Assembly: GCF_000369525.1 (NCBI RefSeq)
Contig: NZ_KB850070.1
Span: forward strand, 186,001 to 250,000
Origin: Acinetobacter higginsii
Lineage (GTDB): Bacteria; Pseudomonadota; Gammaproteobacteria; Pseudomonadales; Moraxellaceae
DNA: 64,000 nucleotides
Direction of reading: 5' to 3'
How positions within the stretch are numbered: the stretch's first letter is position 1; each line of letters opens with the position of its first letter. The translations under genes were made by a program, and so were the position numbers. Below are positions 37,125-48,681 of the stretch, one piece after another. The notes beneath the pieces were generated by a model, which saw only the letters and a program-made list of their open reading frames with translations, ran no database searches and was not told the origin of the DNA.

Positions 37125-38000
37125 TTAAGCAGCTTGGCGTTGCACGAATTGACGGATCAGTTCAGCAATTTTTTCTGGCTGACTCAATACTGCCCAATGG
37201 TTGGCATCGAGTTCAACATACTCAAATTTTTCTACCCATTTTGGCATCGATTCAGTAATGTACTCTGGACTGACAAACGCATCGCGTTTTAACACAATCG
37301 CCTGTACAGGACATTGTGCATAGCGTTGACGTGGTTGAGTCAACGAAGGAATAAAGTTGGCGCGATACAGGTTAATCCCATATTTACCATCCGCCACAAT
37401 ATTGGCATTCAATGGTAAATCCTTCTTCTTCTCTAAACCACTCAAAATCTTGCCCCATTTCTCAGGACTAAAGAAAGTCCATACTGTTGGTGCCACAAGG
37501 GGTAAGTGGAATGCACCGATATACCAAGATTTGGTCAGAATTTTTAATACATTGCTTGGCGCAGATTTAAATTTCTCACGTAAATACAAAGAAGCATGAT
37601 CCAAACAAGGACCTGAAATGGTGGTATAAGACAATAAGCGGCCTTTTAATTTTGGTTCTGTTGCAGATTCCCAAGACTGTAATGAACCCCAATCATGTGC
37701 TGCCATATGGAAATTACGATTTGGAAGAACGTGATCCACCACCTCTTGCAAGTCTAATGATAAACGCGGCAAACGGTAATCTTTAATACGCTTAGGAATC
37801 GAAGACAGACCTGCACCACGCACATCATAAGTCACCACTTAATAATCATTGACCAGTTTTTCAATGATCGGCTCCCAAACTTCTTGATTATCTGGATAGC
37901 CATGCACTAAAACCAAAGGCGTTTTTTTCTCATCACCCCATGTTTTAACACAAAGCGTTTGCTGATCAGATGTTGTTACTGTTTTGACTTGTGCTTGCAT
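37125..38000 (-). pseudogene. Alpha/beta hydrolase (epoxide-hydrolase/EphD-like), interrupted by a stop codon
   Basis: A continuous frame runs from the ATG at 38000 to 37125 (292 codons) except for one TAA at 37839-37841 (codon 54). The upstream part gives a normal N-terminus with the oxyanion motif 'LVLVHGYPDNQEVWEP' (about 29-44). The part after the stop continues without shift into 'VVTYDVRGAGLSS', the nucleophile elbow 'AAHDWGSLQSW' (Asp near 103) and the catalytic His in 'ANHWAVLSQPE' (about 268). The stop lies in the strand before 'VVTYDVRG', where homologues have a coding residue. A single C-to-T change from CAA (Gln) would explain it. The rest looks intact, so inactivation is probably recent, or the base is a sequencing error. 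Confidence 0.9.
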
Positions 38001-38113
38001 AATTCTTTCCCATTTTGTTTTCTATCGGCTGTTCATAAAACAGCCATTGCCAGCGATGCAATAAAAATGATACTTATGGAGTATGAATAGAGTTGCAAGA
38101 AAAAAAATTGACC

Positions 38114-38599
38114 ATGAAAGACTTTTTCAAAAGAATTCGAACCATTCCCGCAATATCCAAATTTATGCTGAATCACTACTCACCTTATCGCGGTGCAGGT
38201 ATTGAGATTGAAACCATTGATCTAGATGATTATTACATTCGTGTCAAAATGCCACTGACTCGGCGTAATCGAAATATTGTCGGGACGCATTTTGGCGGTA
38301 GTCTATACTCCATGGTTGACCCCTTTTATATGCTGATTCTAATTCACCATTTGGGACATAAATATATTGTCTGGGATAAAAGTGCCACCATTAATTTTCT
38401 TTCACCAGGCCGAAACACGGTTTATGCCGAGATTCAACTGAGTCGCGATGAAATCACTGAAATCAAAAAACTGGCAGAGAATCATGAGCCCGTTTTACGT
38501 CATTACACCCTAAATATTGTAGATGATGCAGGAACACGAATCGCAGAAGTCGAAAAAGTGCTTTATATCCGTCGTAAAAAACCCAAAGCCAGTGCTTAG
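38114..38599 (+). CDS. DUF4442 hotdog-fold protein (putative thioesterase)
   Basis: This protein of about 161 aa matches the DUF4442 hotdog group: 'HYSPYRGAGIEIETI', 'VKMPLTRRNRNIVGTHFGGS' and 'DPFYMLILIHHLG'. The group is related to PaaI-type acyl-CoA thioesterases; the substrate is unknown. I use the ATG at 38114; a TTG at 38093 is also in frame. It is divergent from the interrupted hydrolase and convergent with a glycine-zipper lipoprotein, with a shared terminator between. Confidence 0.85.
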   Translation: MKDFFKRIRTIPAISKFMLNHYSPYRGAGIEIETIDLDDYYIRVKMPLTRRNRNIVGTHFGGSLYSMVDPFYMLILIHHLGHKYIVWDKSATINFLSPGRNTVYAEIQLSRDEITEIKKLAENHEPVLRHYTLNIVDDAGTRIAEVEKVLYIRRKKPKASA

Positions 38600-38611
38600 C
38601 GCCATTCACAT

Positions 38612-38643
38612 AAAAATGCCTGCAATCGTTTGCAGGCATTTTT
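38612..38643. terminator. Bidirectional terminator
   Basis: Thirteen-base arms (AAAAATGCCTGCA / TGCAGGCATTTTT) with a six-base loop can end both the DUF4442 gene and the convergent lipoprotein gene. Confidence 0.9.
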
Positions 38644-38661
38644 GAATCTGATGATCAGAAA

Positions 38662-39021
38662 TTATCTCTTTTTCTCTTGGATTGCGGCACCAGCACCACC
38701 ACCGATTGCACCACCAATTGCAGCGCCTGAGTCACCACCAAAGATTGCTTTACCCACTACTGAACCGATACCAGCGCCAATCGCGCTACTGGTGGTAGAG
38801 CTACTATTCGCACCCTTCGCATTGGCACCTACACCTGCACCCGCAGCGGCACCAACACCCGCACCTAATCCGCCACCAACATGGTTACCTAGCCCACCAC
38901 CGACCGCACCACCAAGGGCTGCTGTACCAATACGCTGATCAGCAGCACTCATATTTTGACAGCCCGTGAACATTACCGCCGATAACACTAAAGTTGAAAC
39001 CAAACCAATTGTTTTTTTCAT
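38662..39021 (-). CDS. Glycine-zipper lipoprotein, copy A
   Basis: This 119-aa lipoprotein from the ATG at 39021 has signal MKKTIGLVSTLVLSAVM with lipobox FTGC and Cys at residue 20. The mature part is a Gly/Ala-rich repeat ('GTAALGGAVGGGLGNHVGGG', 'GAGVGAAAGAGVGA', 'GSVVGKAIFGGDSGAAI') forming glycine-zipper helices that can insert in membranes, as in Rick_17kDa/YMGG proteins. It is a paralogue of the 39406 gene. Role likely in the outer membrane or cell envelope; not known in detail. Confidence 0.85.
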   Translation of the reverse strand: MKKTIGLVSTLVLSAVMFTGCQNMSAADQRIGTAALGGAVGGGLGNHVGGGLGAGVGAAAGAGVGANAKGANSSSTTSSAIGAGIGSVVGKAIFGGDSGAAIGGAIGGGAGAAIQEKKR

Positions 39022-39405
39022 GACTATACTCACTTCTATACGTTCTATAGAAAAGCATAATCTTCTTTTATGGGGAATTTGATCACATTGTGTTATCACT
39101 ATGTCCCAATCGATTGATATTTTGTAAAGGTAGATGGTCGGCTCAAGCCAGCTAATGCAGCTTATGAGCTGGGAAATACATAAATTAAAAATAATAGGGA
39201 TATGCTGAATTAAAATTTGATGTTATTCAAAATGTTTAAAACAAATAGCAAATAGGCTAAATAAATAATAGATATTCATATTAAAGCTCTCTCAGCAATC
39301 ATAGTGTTATCGCTGAGAGAGGCTCTTTAAAATGACAGAGATAGAAATAACCTGATTTAAATAGTTAAATCAGCACCACTGTCATCAGCAAGTTTAAGCT
39401 CAGGC
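39022..39405. other. Intergenic region between glycine-zipper genes
   Basis: These 384 bases hold the promoter of copy A and the downstream region of copy B. A long hairpin is present at about 39286-39328 (CTCTCTCAGC / GCTGAGAGAG, 15-base loop), and a smaller palindrome CTGATTTAA-atag-TTAAATCAG lies at 39352-39373. The former could end the copy-B transcript. No gene is seen. Confidence 0.55.
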
Positions 39406-39771
39406 TTAGTACTTGCCTTTTTTCTCACCATAAGCAGATCCAGCACTACCACCAAGTGCACCACCTACCGCAGCACCAGAGTCACCACCCAATACTGCAC
39501 CACCAATCACCGCACCTAAGCCAGCACCGATCGCACTGTTTCTGGTATTTTTACTATTTGAACCTTTGGCATTCGCAGCAACACCCGCGCCAATTGCAGC
39601 ACCAAGACCAGCACCCAAATTACCACCAACGTGCTTACCTACCGCACCGCCTGCACCACCACCAATTGCAGCAGAACCAATACGTTTGCTTTCTGGGCTC
39701 GCATTCTGGCAACCCACAAATAGCGTGCTTGACATTAAAGCGACACCTGCAATCATCATCATTTTTTTCAT
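39406..39771 (-). CDS. Glycine-zipper lipoprotein, copy B
   Basis: This 121-aa lipoprotein has signal MKKMMMIAGVALMSSTL and lipobox FVGC with Cys at 20. The mature Gly/Ala repeats follow the same pattern as copy A ('GSAAIGGGAGGAVGKHVGGN', 'GAAIGAGVAANAKGSNSKN', 'GGAVLGGDSGAAVGGALGG'). It is a tandem paralogue with the same orientation, with a C-terminal 'YGEKKGKY' instead of 'IQEKKR'. Envelope role; function not established. Confidence 0.85.
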   Translation of the reverse strand: MKKMMMIAGVALMSSTLFVGCQNASPESKRIGSAAIGGGAGGAVGKHVGGNLGAGLGAAIGAGVAANAKGSNSKNTRNSAIGAGLGAVIGGAVLGGDSGAAVGGALGGSAGSAYGEKKGKY

Positions 39772-39894
39772 TAGAACTATTCCTCTCCTCAGATGTGCAT
39801 AGGATAGTATTGTTTAATGAACTGTTTATTTTGATTAAGTAATCAAATACTGATGCTGTAAGGTGTTTTTGTAACAACTGCTTTATTTTTCCAC

Positions 39895-39922
39895 AAAAAA
39901 AGGCACCCGAAGGTGCCTTTTT
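39895..39922 (-). terminator. Terminator of the rpoBC operon
   Basis: Eleven-base arms (AAAAAGGCACC / GGTGCCTTTTT) with a short loop lie 14 bases past the rpoC stop on the minus strand. Confidence 0.9.
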
Positions 39923-39935
39923 AATTCGTTAAGAC

Positions 39936-42900
39936 TTAGAACTGGTCTGAGTTCAACGCTTGACTAAATGCTTGATCAACTTCACTGAAATCGTTATGAA
40001 GTTCAAATTCAGCAGCTTCTGATTCTTGACGACGACGCTCTAAGTGATACGCAAGACCTGTACCCGCTGGGATCAAACGACCCACAACAACGTTTTCTTT
40101 CAAGCCACGTAAATCATCTTCTTTACCTGTTACAGCAGCTTCAGTTAACACACGTGTTGTTTCCTGGAACGATGCAGCAGAAATGAACGAGTCTGTAGAA
40201 AGCGATGCTTTGGTAATACCCATAAGCAGACGTTCAAACTTCGCAGGGAACTTGTTCTGAGCCAAGACAGCTTGGTTCTCTTGAACAACGCGGATGTAAT
40301 CCACTTGCTCACCCTTGATGAAGCTTGTATCGCCGCCATCAGTGATATCAACTTTACGCAACATTTGACGTACAACAACTTCAATATGCTTATCGTTGAT
40401 TTTTACCCCTTGGAGACGGTAAACGTCTTGAACTTCATTCACGATATAGTTCGTTAACGCAACTTCGCCTTTCAAACGTAAGATGTCATGTGGGTTTTGT
40501 GGACCATCAGAAATAGTCTCACCACGGTTCACATGCTCACCTTCGAACACGTTGATCGTACGCCATTTTGGAATTAACTCTTCATAAATCTCAGAGCCAT
40601 CATCCGGACTGATCACTAAACGGTTCTTACCTTTGGTCTCTTTACCGAAGCTCACAATACCAGACACTTCTGCCAAGATTGCATGTTCTTTCGGCTTACG
40701 CGCTTCGAACAAATCAGCTACGCGTGGAAGACCACCGGTAATATCACGAGTACGTGAAGATTCTTGTGGTACACGACCAAGTACATCACCTACACCAATC
40801 GTTGCGCCATCGCGAACGGTTACGATCGTGTTTTGTGGTAAGAAGTAGAACTGTTCGCCGCCATCTGTTGTATCCAACACAATTGCAGGACGTAAATCTT
40901 TACCAGAAGCAGGACGAGCTGTTACAGGTAAAATTTCAACAGTGGTCATACCTGTTGCATCATCTGTCTTAGAAGTAGCAGTTACACCATCAGCGATTTG
41001 GCTGAAACGCGCTTTACCCGCAACTTCGGTAACAAGTGGATGTGTATGTGGATCCCAAGTCGCCACGATACCACCAGCTTCTACAGCTTCACCATCTTTC
41101 AACAAGATGCTTGCACCGTAAGGAAGTTTATAGCGCTCACGCTCACGACCTAAATCATCCGCAATACCAATTTCACCTGAACGTGAAACTGACACCAAGT
41201 GACCTTTAGCATGTTGTACAGTTTTCACGTTGTGGAAACGTACAGTACCTTTGTTACGTACTTGAACACTGTTTGCAGCAGAAGTTCGGCTTGCAGCACC
41301 ACCAACGTGGAAGGTACGCATCGTTAACTGTGTACCAGGTTCACCAATTGACTGTGCAGCCATTACACCAACAGATTCACCTGGGTTTACCAAGTGGCCA
41401 CGTGCTAGATCACGACCATAACATTTCGCACATACGCCGAATGCAGATTCACATGCAATTACTGAACGTACTTTAACTTCATCGACACCCGACTCTTCAA
41501 GCTGAGCAGCAATTTTCTCGTCAATTAACGTACCACGTGGAAGTACCACTTCATCATCAGATGCACGACGTACGTCTTCAGCAGTTACACGACCCAATAC
41601 GCGATCGCGTAATGGTTCGATCACGTCACCACCTTGGATGAATGGTGTCATGACTAGGCCACCAGCTGTACCACAATCAGATTCAGTAATAACTAAATCT
41701 TGTGCTACGTCGACAAGACGACGAGTCAAGTAACCAGAGTTCGCAGTTTTCAATGCGGTATCGGCCAAACCTTTACGCGCACCGTGTGTTGAGATGAAGT
41801 ACTGAAGTACGGTCAAACCTTCACGGAAGTTTGCTTTAATTGGGGTCTCAATGATCGAGCCATCCGGCTTCGCCATCAAACCACGCATACCAGCAAGCTG
41901 ACGGATTTGCGCCGCACTACCACGGGCACCCGAGTCAGACATCATATAAATTGAGTTGAATGACTTCTGTTTCTCGTCTTCACCTTGCTTGTTTTTCACA
42001 AGTGTATAAGACAAGTTGTCCATCATCGCTTTTGCAACTTGGTCATTGGTACGTGCCCAAATATCGACCACTTTGTTATAGCGCTCACCCGCAGTTACGA
42101 AGCCTTGTTCAAACTGTTGTTCGATTTCACGAACTTCAGTTTCAGCTTTGTCAATAATAGTGTGCTTATTAGGTGGAATAAGCATGTCTTCCATACCTAC
42201 AGATACACCTGAACGCGTCGCTTGACGGAAGCCCAAATACATCAATTGGTCAGCGAAGATTACAGTATCTTTCAAACCAAGTTTACGGTAGCAAGAGTTG
42301 ATTAACTTAGAGATGTTTTTCTTGGTCATCTCAAGGTTGATCGATTCAAAGCTTAAACCTTGTGGAACCACTTCCCACAATAAGCAACGACCTGGTGTTG
42401 TATCAACAATAATGGTTTGCTTTTCGCGCTGACCATTTTCATCGATTACAGTTTGGTGTACACGTACTTTAACGCGTGCATGGATCGCAACTTTACCCGT
42501 CGCTAAGGCACGGTTAACTTCGTGTGTATCCGCAAACACCATGCCTTCACCTTTGGCATTTACCGCATCACGTGTGATGTAGTAAAGACCCAAGACAACG
42601 TCCTGAGAAGGAACGATGATTGGCTCACCGTTTGCAGGTGACAAGATGTTGTTGGTTGACATCATCAACGCACGCGCTTCTAACTGTGCTTCAAGTGTCA
42701 ATGGAACGTGTACCGCCATTTGGTCACCATCGAAGTCGGCGTTAAACGCAGCACAGACGAGTGGGTGAAGACGGATCGCTTTACCTTCAATCAGAATAGG
42801 TTCAAATGCTTGAAGACCTAAACGGTGAAGTGTTGGCGCACGGTTCAACATGACTGGATGTTGACGAATCACAGATGCAAGAACGTCCCAAACTTCTGGC

Positions 42901-44129
42901 GTCTCACGCTCAACCATTTTCTTCGCAGCTTTAATGGTTGTTGCTTGGCCAGATGCTTGTAGTTTCGCGAAAATAAATGGCTTGAATAGTTCAAGTGCCA
43001 TCTTCTTCGGAAGACCACATTGGTGAAGACGTAAAGTAGGACCAACGGTAATTACCGAACGACCAGAATAGTCAACACGCTTACCAAGTAAGTTTTGACG
43101 GAAACGACCTTGTTTACCTTTGATCATATCTGCCAAAGATTTCAATGGACGTTTGTTCGAACCTGTAATCGCACGACCACGACGACCGTTATCAAGCAAG
43201 GCATCTACAGACTCTTGTAACATACGTTTTTCGTTACGTACGATAATGTCTGGTGCAGCAAGGTCAAGAAGACGCTTCAAACGGTTGTTACGGTTAATCA
43301 CACGACGATATAAATCGTTCAAGTCAGAAGTCGCGAAACGACCACCTTCAAGTGGTACAAGCGGACGTAAGTCTGGTGGAAGTACTGGAAGTACATTCAT
43401 CACCATCCATTCTGGCTTGTTGTTCGAATCGTTAAAAGCTTCCATCAATTTCAAACGCTTAGACGATTTTTTAAGTTTCGTCTCAGAGGTTGTTTGAGGA
43501 ATTTCTTCACGTAAACGCGTAATCTCTGCTTCAAGATCGATATCTTTCAATAGATCTTGAATTGCCTCTGCACCCATTTTCGCAGCGAATTCATCGCCGT
43601 GTTCTTCAAGTGCATTGTAGTATTCTTCGTCTGTTAAAAGTTGGTACTTTTCAAACGGAGTCATACCAGGATCGGTAACAACATAAGATTCGAAATACAA
43701 TACACGCTCGATATCACGTAATGTCATATCAAGTAATAAACCAATACGGCTCGGTAATGATTTCAAGAACCAGATGTGTGCAACTGGAGACGCAAGCTCG
43801 ATGTGACCCATACGTTCACGACGAACTTTCGCAGTTGTTACTTCAACGCCACATTTTTCACAAATGACGCCTTTGTATTTCATACGCTTGTATTTACCAC
43901 ACAAGCATTCGTAATCTTTTACTGGACCAAAAATTTTGGCACAGAACAAACCGTCACGTTCAGGTTTAAAAGTACGGTAGTTAATGGTTTCAGGCTTTTT
44001 AACTTCACCGTGAGACCATGACTTAATCATCTCTGGCGACGCAAGACCAATACGGATACGGTCAAATTCAACAGGTGCATGACCTTCTGAATCCGTTTTC
44101 TTACGCATGATATCGAGCAAGTCTTTCAA
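39936..44129 (-). CDS. rpoC: DNA-directed RNA polymerase subunit beta'
   Basis: RpoC is the largest catalytic subunit of RNA polymerase. The 1397-aa protein shows the N-terminal zinc-binding cysteines ('[20 protein letters not shown]', about 70-89), the active-site Mg triad '[11 protein letters not shown]' (about 461-471) and the bridge/trigger region ('[11 protein letters not shown]', '[19 protein letters not shown]'). Further zinc cysteines lie in '[17 protein letters not shown]'. It is 154 bases downstream of rpoB; a hairpin repeat fills most of that spacer. The operon ends at a strong terminator. Confidence 0.98.
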   Translation of the reverse strand: MKDLLDIMRKKTDSEGHAPVEFDRIRIGLASPEMIKSWSHGEVKKPETINYRTFKPERDGLFCAKIFGPVKDYECLCGKYKRMKYKGVICEKCGVEVTTAKVRRERMGHIELASPVAHIWFLKSLPSRIGLLLDMTLRDIERVLYFESYVVTDPGMTPFEKYQLLTDEEYYNALEEHGDEFAAKMGAEAIQDLLKDIDLEAEITRLREEIPQTTSETKLKKSSKRLKLMEAFNDSNNKPEWMVMNVLPVLPPDLRPLVPLEGGRFATSDLNDLYRRVINRNNRLKRLLDLAAPDIIVRNEKRMLQESVDALLDNGRRGRAITGSNKRPLKSLADMIKGKQGRFRQNLLGKRVDYSGRSVITVGPTLRLHQCGLPKKMALELFKPFIFAKLQASGQATTIKAAKKMVERETPEVWDVLASVIRQHPVMLNRAPTLHRLGLQAFEPILIEGKAIRLHPLVCAAFNADFDGDQMAVHVPLTLEAQLEARALMMSTNNILSPANGEPIIVPSQDVVLGLYYITRDAVNAKGEGMVFADTHEVNRALATGKVAIHARVKVRVHQTVIDENGQREKQTIIVDTTPGRCLLWEVVPQGLSFESINLEMTKKNISKLINSCYRKLGLKDTVIFADQLMYLGFRQATRSGVSVGMEDMLIPPNKHTIIDKAETEVREIEQQFEQGFVTAGERYNKVVDIWARTNDQVAKAMMDNLSYTLVKNKQGEDEKQKSFNSIYMMSDSGARGSAAQIRQLAGMRGLMAKPDGSIIETPIKANFREGLTVLQYFISTHGARKGLADTALKTANSGYLTRRLVDVAQDLVITESDCGTAGGLVMTPFIQGGDVIEPLRDRVLGRVTAEDVRRASDDEVVLPRGTLIDEKIAAQLEESGVDEVKVRSVIACESAFGVCAKCYGRDLARGHLVNPGESVGVMAAQSIGEPGTQLTMRTFHVGGAASRTSAANSVQVRNKGTVRFHNVKTVQHAKGHLVSVSRSGEIGIADDLGRERERYKLPYGASILLKDGEAVEAGGIVATWDPHTHPLVTEVAGKARFSQIADGVTATSKTDDATGMTTVEILPVTARPASGKDLRPAIVLDTTDGGEQFYFLPQNTIVTVRDGATIGVGDVLGRVPQESSRTRDITGGLPRVADLFEARKPKEHAILAEVSGIVSFGKETKGKNRLVISPDDGSEIYEELIPKWRTINVFEGEHVNRGETISDGPQNPHDILRLKGEVALTNYIVNEVQDVYRLQGVKINDKHIEVVVRQMLRKVDITDGGDTSFIKGEQVDYIRVVQENQAVLAQNKFPAKFERLLMGITKASLSTDSFISAASFQETTRVLTEAAVTGKEDDLRGLKENVVVGRLIPAGTGLAYHLERRRQESEAAEFELHNDFSEVDQAFSQALNSDQF

Positions 44130-44202
44130 TTTTTTTCTCCGTGTGTCGGGAAGCTAAGCTCACCCGACTGGGTCACAAATATTGTTTTTACTGAAATTTG
44201 GG

Positions 44203-44283
44203 AATCTATAATCCCCCCTAAATCCCCCTTTACAAAGGAGGACTTTCTCCCCTCTTTCTTAAAGAGGGGTTGGGGGAGATTTT
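44203..44283. repeat. Palindromic repeat element in the rpoB-rpoC spacer
   Basis: This element of about 80 bases starts AATCTATAATCCCC and ends GGGGGAGATTTT, abutting the rpoB stop. It contains the perfect hairpin CCCCTCTTT-ctt-AAAGAGGGG (44249-44269) and a smaller CCTTT-ac-AAAGG hairpin (44227-44238). The outer ends are partly complementary (ATCCCCCC / GGGGGAGAT). It looks like one member of a dispersed intergenic repeat family; a related core (CTCYCCCAACCCYCTC in one orientation) is seen at about 49850-49866. Confidence 0.75.
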
Positions 44284-47200
44284 TTAGTCACCATTTTTCA
44301 GTTCAATGTTGATACCTAAAGAACGGATCTCTTTGGTCAATACGTTGAACGATTCAGGCATACCCGGATCCATATAATGGTTACCATCTACAATATTCTT
44401 ATAGATGCGTGTACGACCTTCGACGTCATCCGACTTCACAGTGAGCATTTCTTGGAGTGTATATGCTGCACCGTATGCTTCAAGTGCCCATACTTCCATC
44501 TCACCGAAACGCTGACCACCGAATTGTGCTTTACCACCAAGCGGCTGTTGTGTAACAAGTGAGTAAGAACCTGTTGAACGCGCATGCATCTTGTCATCAA
44601 CCAAGTGGTTCAATTTGAGCATGTACATGTAACCTACAGTTACAGGACGATCAAACTGCTCACCTGTACGTCCGTCAAACAATACCGTTTGACCTGTACG
44701 TGAGATGTCTGCTAATTCAAGTAAGTCTTTGATCTGGCTTTCTTCAGCACCATCAAATACAGGTGTTGCTAATGGAACACCAGCACGTAAGTTACCTGAA
44801 AGCGCCAAGATTTCGGCATCAGTTAAGCTATCAAGCTCTTCTTGCTCACCACCGACCTTGTTATAAATCTTGTCTAAGAAGTCACGTAGTTCTAACACTG
44901 TACGTTGTTCTTTCAACATTTTTTCAAGTTTATCGCCAAGACCTTTGGCCGCCATACCTAAGTGAGTCTCAAGAATCTGACCCACGTTCATACGTGACGG
45001 TACACCCAATGGGTTCAATACGATATCGACTGGTACACCATTCGCATCGTGTGGCATGTCTTCAACAGGCAAGATGTTTGACACAACACCTTTGTTACCG
45101 TGACGACCCGCCATTTTATCACCAGGCTGGATACGACGTTTAACCGCAAGGTAAACCTTAACAACTTTCAATACGCCAGTGGTTAATTCATCACCTGTAG
45201 AAAGTTTACGCTTCTTCTCTGCAAACTTCTCATCAATTTCATAGCTCTTCTCTTTCAAGAACACTTGAATTTGAGTTAGACGCTCTGCAATTGCCTCATC
45301 AGTCGGTTGGATTTCAAGTAAATCAACAAGCTCTAAACCAGACAATACGTCTTCAGCAAGTTTATCACCGCGTTTAGTTGAACCGCCACCGTTAGACTCT
45401 TGACCTTTCAACAAACGAACAATACGTTCACGTGCTGCTTCTTCGAAGATTTTGTACTCTTCTTTCAAGTCTTTACGGTATGCATCAAGCTGAGCTTTCT
45501 CAATTGCTTGAGCACGTTCATCTTTTTCCAAACCATCACGTGTGAAGACTTGAACGTCAATCACAGTACCTTTAGTGCCAGATGGAACACGTAAAGAAGA
45601 GTCTTTAACATCAGCAGCTTTTTCACCAAAGATTGCGCGAAGTAGTTTTTCTTCAGGTGTTAACTGAGTTTCACCTTTAGGCGTTACCTTACCAACAAGG
45701 ATGTCACCAGCAGTTACTTCAGCACCGATATAAACAATACCAGACTCATCCAACTTAGACAGTGCAGCCTCACCAACGTTAGGAATATCGGCAGTAATTT
45801 CTTCTGCACCTAACTTAGTATCACGCGCTACACATGACAATTCTTGAATGTGAATCGAGGTTAAACGGTCTTCTTGAAGTACACGCTCAGAAAGTAAGAT
45901 CGAGTCTTCGTAGTTATAACCGTTCCATGTCATGAACGCGACGCGCATGTTTTGACCAAGCGCAAGTTCACCCATATCAGTCGATGGACCATCAGCCAAG
46001 ATATCGCCACGAGCAACTTTGTCACCCAAGTTTACGATAACGTTTTGGTTGATACATGTATTTTGGTTTGAACGTGTGTATTTGATCAGGTTGTAGATAT
46101 CTACACCCGCTTCACCCGCGATCATTTCATCTTCGTTTACACGAATCACGATACGAGATGCATCTACATATTCAATCGCACCACCACGGTCAGCAATCAC
46201 ACACACGCCAGAGTCACGTGCTACGTTTGCTTCCATACCCGTACCAACAAGCGGCTTGTCAGCACGTAAGGTAGGAACAGCCTGACGTTGCATGTTCGAA
46301 CCCATCAATGCACGGTTCGCATCATCGTGTTCAAGGAATGGAATCAATGATGCTGCAACAGAAACAACCTGCTGTGCAGAAACGTCCATATGTGTTACGC
46401 GCTCAGGCGACATACGTACGAATTCACCTTGATGACGTACAGAAACCATTTCTTCAGTCAGGTGACCATCTTTATCAACAGCAGAATCGGCCTGTGCAAT
46501 GACAGTCCCTACTTCTTCAATTGCAGATAAATATTCAACATCATCAGTTACACGGCCATCAACAACTTTACGGTAAGGTGTTTCCAAGAAACCGAAATCG
46601 TTTGCTTTTGCATAAACAGAAAGCGAGTTGATCAAACCAATGTTTGGACCTTCAGGCGTTTCAATTGGACAAACACGACCATAGTGAGTTTGATGTACGT
46701 CACGTACTTCAAAGCCCGCACGTTCACGTGTCAAACCACCAGGACCAAGCGCAGATACACGACGTTTATGTGTAATCTCAGACAATGGGTTGTTTTGATC
46801 CATGAACTGAGACAACTGGCTTGAACCAAAGAATTCTTTGATTGCAGCAGCAACTGGTTTTGCATTGATCAAATCTTGCGGAGACAAGTTATCTGTTTCT
46901 GCTTGGCTTAAACGCTCTTTAACAGCACGTTCAACACGGACTAAACCAACACGGAATTGGTTTTCTGTCATTTCACCAACAGAACGTACACGACGGTTAC
47001 CCAAGTGATCGATATCATCGACTTCACCTTTACCGTTACGGATTTCAACCAATGTACGCAGTACATCAATAATATCTTCGTGCGATAAAATACCTTCAAC
47101 TTCACGCGACTTCTGATCTGTACCCACTTCGTAAGGACGACCCAAACGACGGTTGAACTTCATACGACCCACTGGAGAAAGGTCATAACGCTCAGAAGAG

Positions 47201-48372
47201 AAGAACAAGTTGTTGAATAAGTTTTCAGCAGCTTCTTTTGTTGGTGGCTCGCCTGGACGCATTACTTTATAGATTTCAACAAGCGCTTCTTCACGGCCTG
47301 TTGTCGTATCTGCACGTAATGTATCTGCAACGAAAGAACCACGGTCGATGTCATTGGTGAACAGGATGTTAAATTGTTTAACACCACCTTCAGCCAATTT
47401 CACCAAGATTTCATGGCTAAGCACTGTATTCGCAGCAATCACATCGCCATTTTTCAATGGAATGTCTTCAGCTGTAATACGCTCATATAAATATTCATCA
47501 GGTACAGAAAGCTTCGCTAAGTTAGCAGCTTCCATTTGACGTACGTGACGTGCATTAATACGCTTACCTTGTTCAACGATCGCTTTACCATCATTGTCCA
47601 AGATATCAAATTGCGCCATTTCACCACGTAAGCGATCTGGAACAAGGTCAATCTGATAGCTACCCATATCAAGATATACAGGCACTTTTTCGTAGAACAA
47701 ATTCAAGATCTGTTCATTGCTGTAATTTAAGGCACGTAAAACCACCGTTGCCAATAATTTACGACGACGGTCAATACGTACAAAGACTAAATCTTTAGCA
47801 TCAAATTCAAAGTCTAACCATGAACCACGGTAAGGAATAATACGTGCTGAATACAACACTTTACCGCTTGAGTGGGTTTTACCCTTATCATGGTCAAAGA
47901 ATACGCCTGGTGAACGGTGTAATTGAGATACGATTACACGCTCTGTACCGTTGATAACGAAAGTACCGTTATCGGTCATGAGTGGCATTTCACCCATGTA
48001 AACTTCTTGTTCACGAACGTCTTTAATTGATTTCGTTTCACGATCTTTAATGATCAAACGAATTTTTACGCGCATTGGTGCTGCATAAGTTGAACCACGT
48101 AAAATACATTCACGTACGTCAAACTCAGGCTTACCAAGACTATACTCAACAAATTCTAAAGCAGCATTGCCAGAATAACTTTCAATAGGAAAAACTGAAC
48201 GAAATGCGGCTTGGAGACCGATATCTTCGCGATTTTTTGGAGTTTTACCGCCTTGTAAGAATGTACGGTACGAATCGACCTGAATCGAAAGTAAGTACGG
48301 TGCTTCCATTACGTGGGGCAATTTACCAAAATTCTTACGGATCCGTTTCTTTTCGGTATATGAGTATGCCAT
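44284..48372 (-). CDS. rpoB: DNA-directed RNA polymerase subunit beta
   Basis: RpoB is the 1362-aa beta subunit of RNA polymerase. The rifampicin region is wild type: '[20 protein letters not shown]' with the conserved Asp, His and Ser ('SALGPGG') positions unaltered. Other marks are '[14 protein letters not shown]', the '[15 protein letters not shown]' catalytic loop and '[20 protein letters not shown]' near the C-terminus. Start is [19 protein letters not shown] at 48372, preceded by GGACTCC-like sequence; the real SD (GAGG) is a few bases further up. It lies 309 bases after rplL, where a partial attenuator is present. Confidence 0.98.
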   Translation of the reverse strand: MAYSYTEKKRIRKNFGKLPHVMEAPYLLSIQVDSYRTFLQGGKTPKNREDIGLQAAFRSVFPIESYSGNAALEFVEYSLGKPEFDVRECILRGSTYAAPMRVKIRLIIKDRETKSIKDVREQEVYMGEMPLMTDNGTFVINGTERVIVSQLHRSPGVFFDHDKGKTHSSGKVLYSARIIPYRGSWLDFEFDAKDLVFVRIDRRRKLLATVVLRALNYSNEQILNLFYEKVPVYLDMGSYQIDLVPDRLRGEMAQFDILDNDGKAIVEQGKRINARHVRQMEAANLAKLSVPDEYLYERITAEDIPLKNGDVIAANTVLSHEILVKLAEGGVKQFNILFTNDIDRGSFVADTLRADTTTGREEALVEIYKVMRPGEPPTKEAAENLFNNLFFSSERYDLSPVGRMKFNRRLGRPYEVGTDQKSREVEGILSHEDIIDVLRTLVEIRNGKGEVDDIDHLGNRRVRSVGEMTENQFRVGLVRVERAVKERLSQAETDNLSPQDLINAKPVAAAIKEFFGSSQLSQFMDQNNPLSEITHKRRVSALGPGGLTRERAGFEVRDVHQTHYGRVCPIETPEGPNIGLINSLSVYAKANDFGFLETPYRKVVDGRVTDDVEYLSAIEEVGTVIAQADSAVDKDGHLTEEMVSVRHQGEFVRMSPERVTHMDVSAQQVVSVAASLIPFLEHDDANRALMGSNMQRQAVPTLRADKPLVGTGMEANVARDSGVCVIADRGGAIEYVDASRIVIRVNEDEMIAGEAGVDIYNLIKYTRSNQNTCINQNVIVNLGDKVARGDILADGPSTDMGELALGQNMRVAFMTWNGYNYEDSILLSERVLQEDRLTSIHIQELSCVARDTKLGAEEITADIPNVGEAALSKLDESGIVYIGAEVTAGDILVGKVTPKGETQLTPEEKLLRAIFGEKAADVKDSSLRVPSGTKGTVIDVQVFTRDGLEKDERAQAIEKAQLDAYRKDLKEEYKIFEEAARERIVRLLKGQESNGGGSTKRGDKLAEDVLSGLELVDLLEIQPTDEAIAERLTQIQVFLKEKSYEIDEKFAEKKRKLSTGDELTTGVLKVVKVYLAVKRRIQPGDKMAGRHGNKGVVSNILPVEDMPHDANGVPVDIVLNPLGVPSRMNVGQILETHLGMAAKGLGDKLEKMLKEQRTVLELRDFLDKIYNKVGGEQEELDSLTDAEILALSGNLRAGVPLATPVFDGAEESQIKDLLELADISRTGQTVLFDGRTGEQFDRPVTVGYMYMLKLNHLVDDKMHARSTGSYSLVTQQPLGGKAQFGGQRFGEMEVWALEAYGAAYTLQEMLTVKSDDVEGRTRIYKNIVDGNHYMDPGMPESFNVLTKEIRSLGINIELKNGD

Positions 48373-48681
48373 CTGGAGTCCTCGGAAAGTAAACTAAACC
48401 CGCCTGCAGAACGGGTCTAGAAGGAATTACGCAGGCCGATATGGCCACCACTGTTTACAAATGCTGCAATTTTTAGTGGTATTAAAACGCTTAACAATAT
48501 TTTTATAAGCAAAAAAATATTGGTAAGCGTTTGATTTCATGTATTTTGTTCAAATAATACGCACGCTAAACGTAAAACTAACAAAAAGCGAGCCGATTAT
48601 TGTAACGCAAAAAGGCTGATGACCCAAGAGCCATCAGCCATTTTTTGGAGCCGATTTTCAAAAAATCGACTCCCTACAGCA
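48373..48681. other. rplL-rpoB spacer
   Basis: These 309 bases lie between rplL and rpoB. The rplL-proximal part carries two hairpins (see attenuator entry). The remainder is AT-rich with repeated TTTTTATAAGC/AATATTGGTAAGCG-like stretches and no gene. In E. coli the corresponding spacer holds an attenuator and an RNase III site. Confidence 0.65.
48606..48673 (-). terminator. Partial attenuator between rplL and rpoB
   Basis: Reading the minus strand, first comes a 12-base stem (GGAGTCGATTTT / AAAATCGGCTCC at 48647-48673). Then comes GGCTGATG / CATCAGCC (48614-48639), followed by T5. The second has the form of an intrinsic terminator, and rpoB must be transcribed through it. This is the place where E. 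coli reduces rpoBC expression relative to ribosomal proteins. Confidence 0.7.

Noticed and set aside
38630..39842. Proline- and His-rich plus-strand frames opposite the glycine-zipper genes
   Set aside because: They are antisense shadows of Gly/Ala-rich coding sequence, without ribosome sites or signal peptides.
46750..46830. Possible rifampicin-resistance change in rpoB
   Set aside because: The cluster-I residues read as the wild-type consensus, so no resistance substitution is visible.
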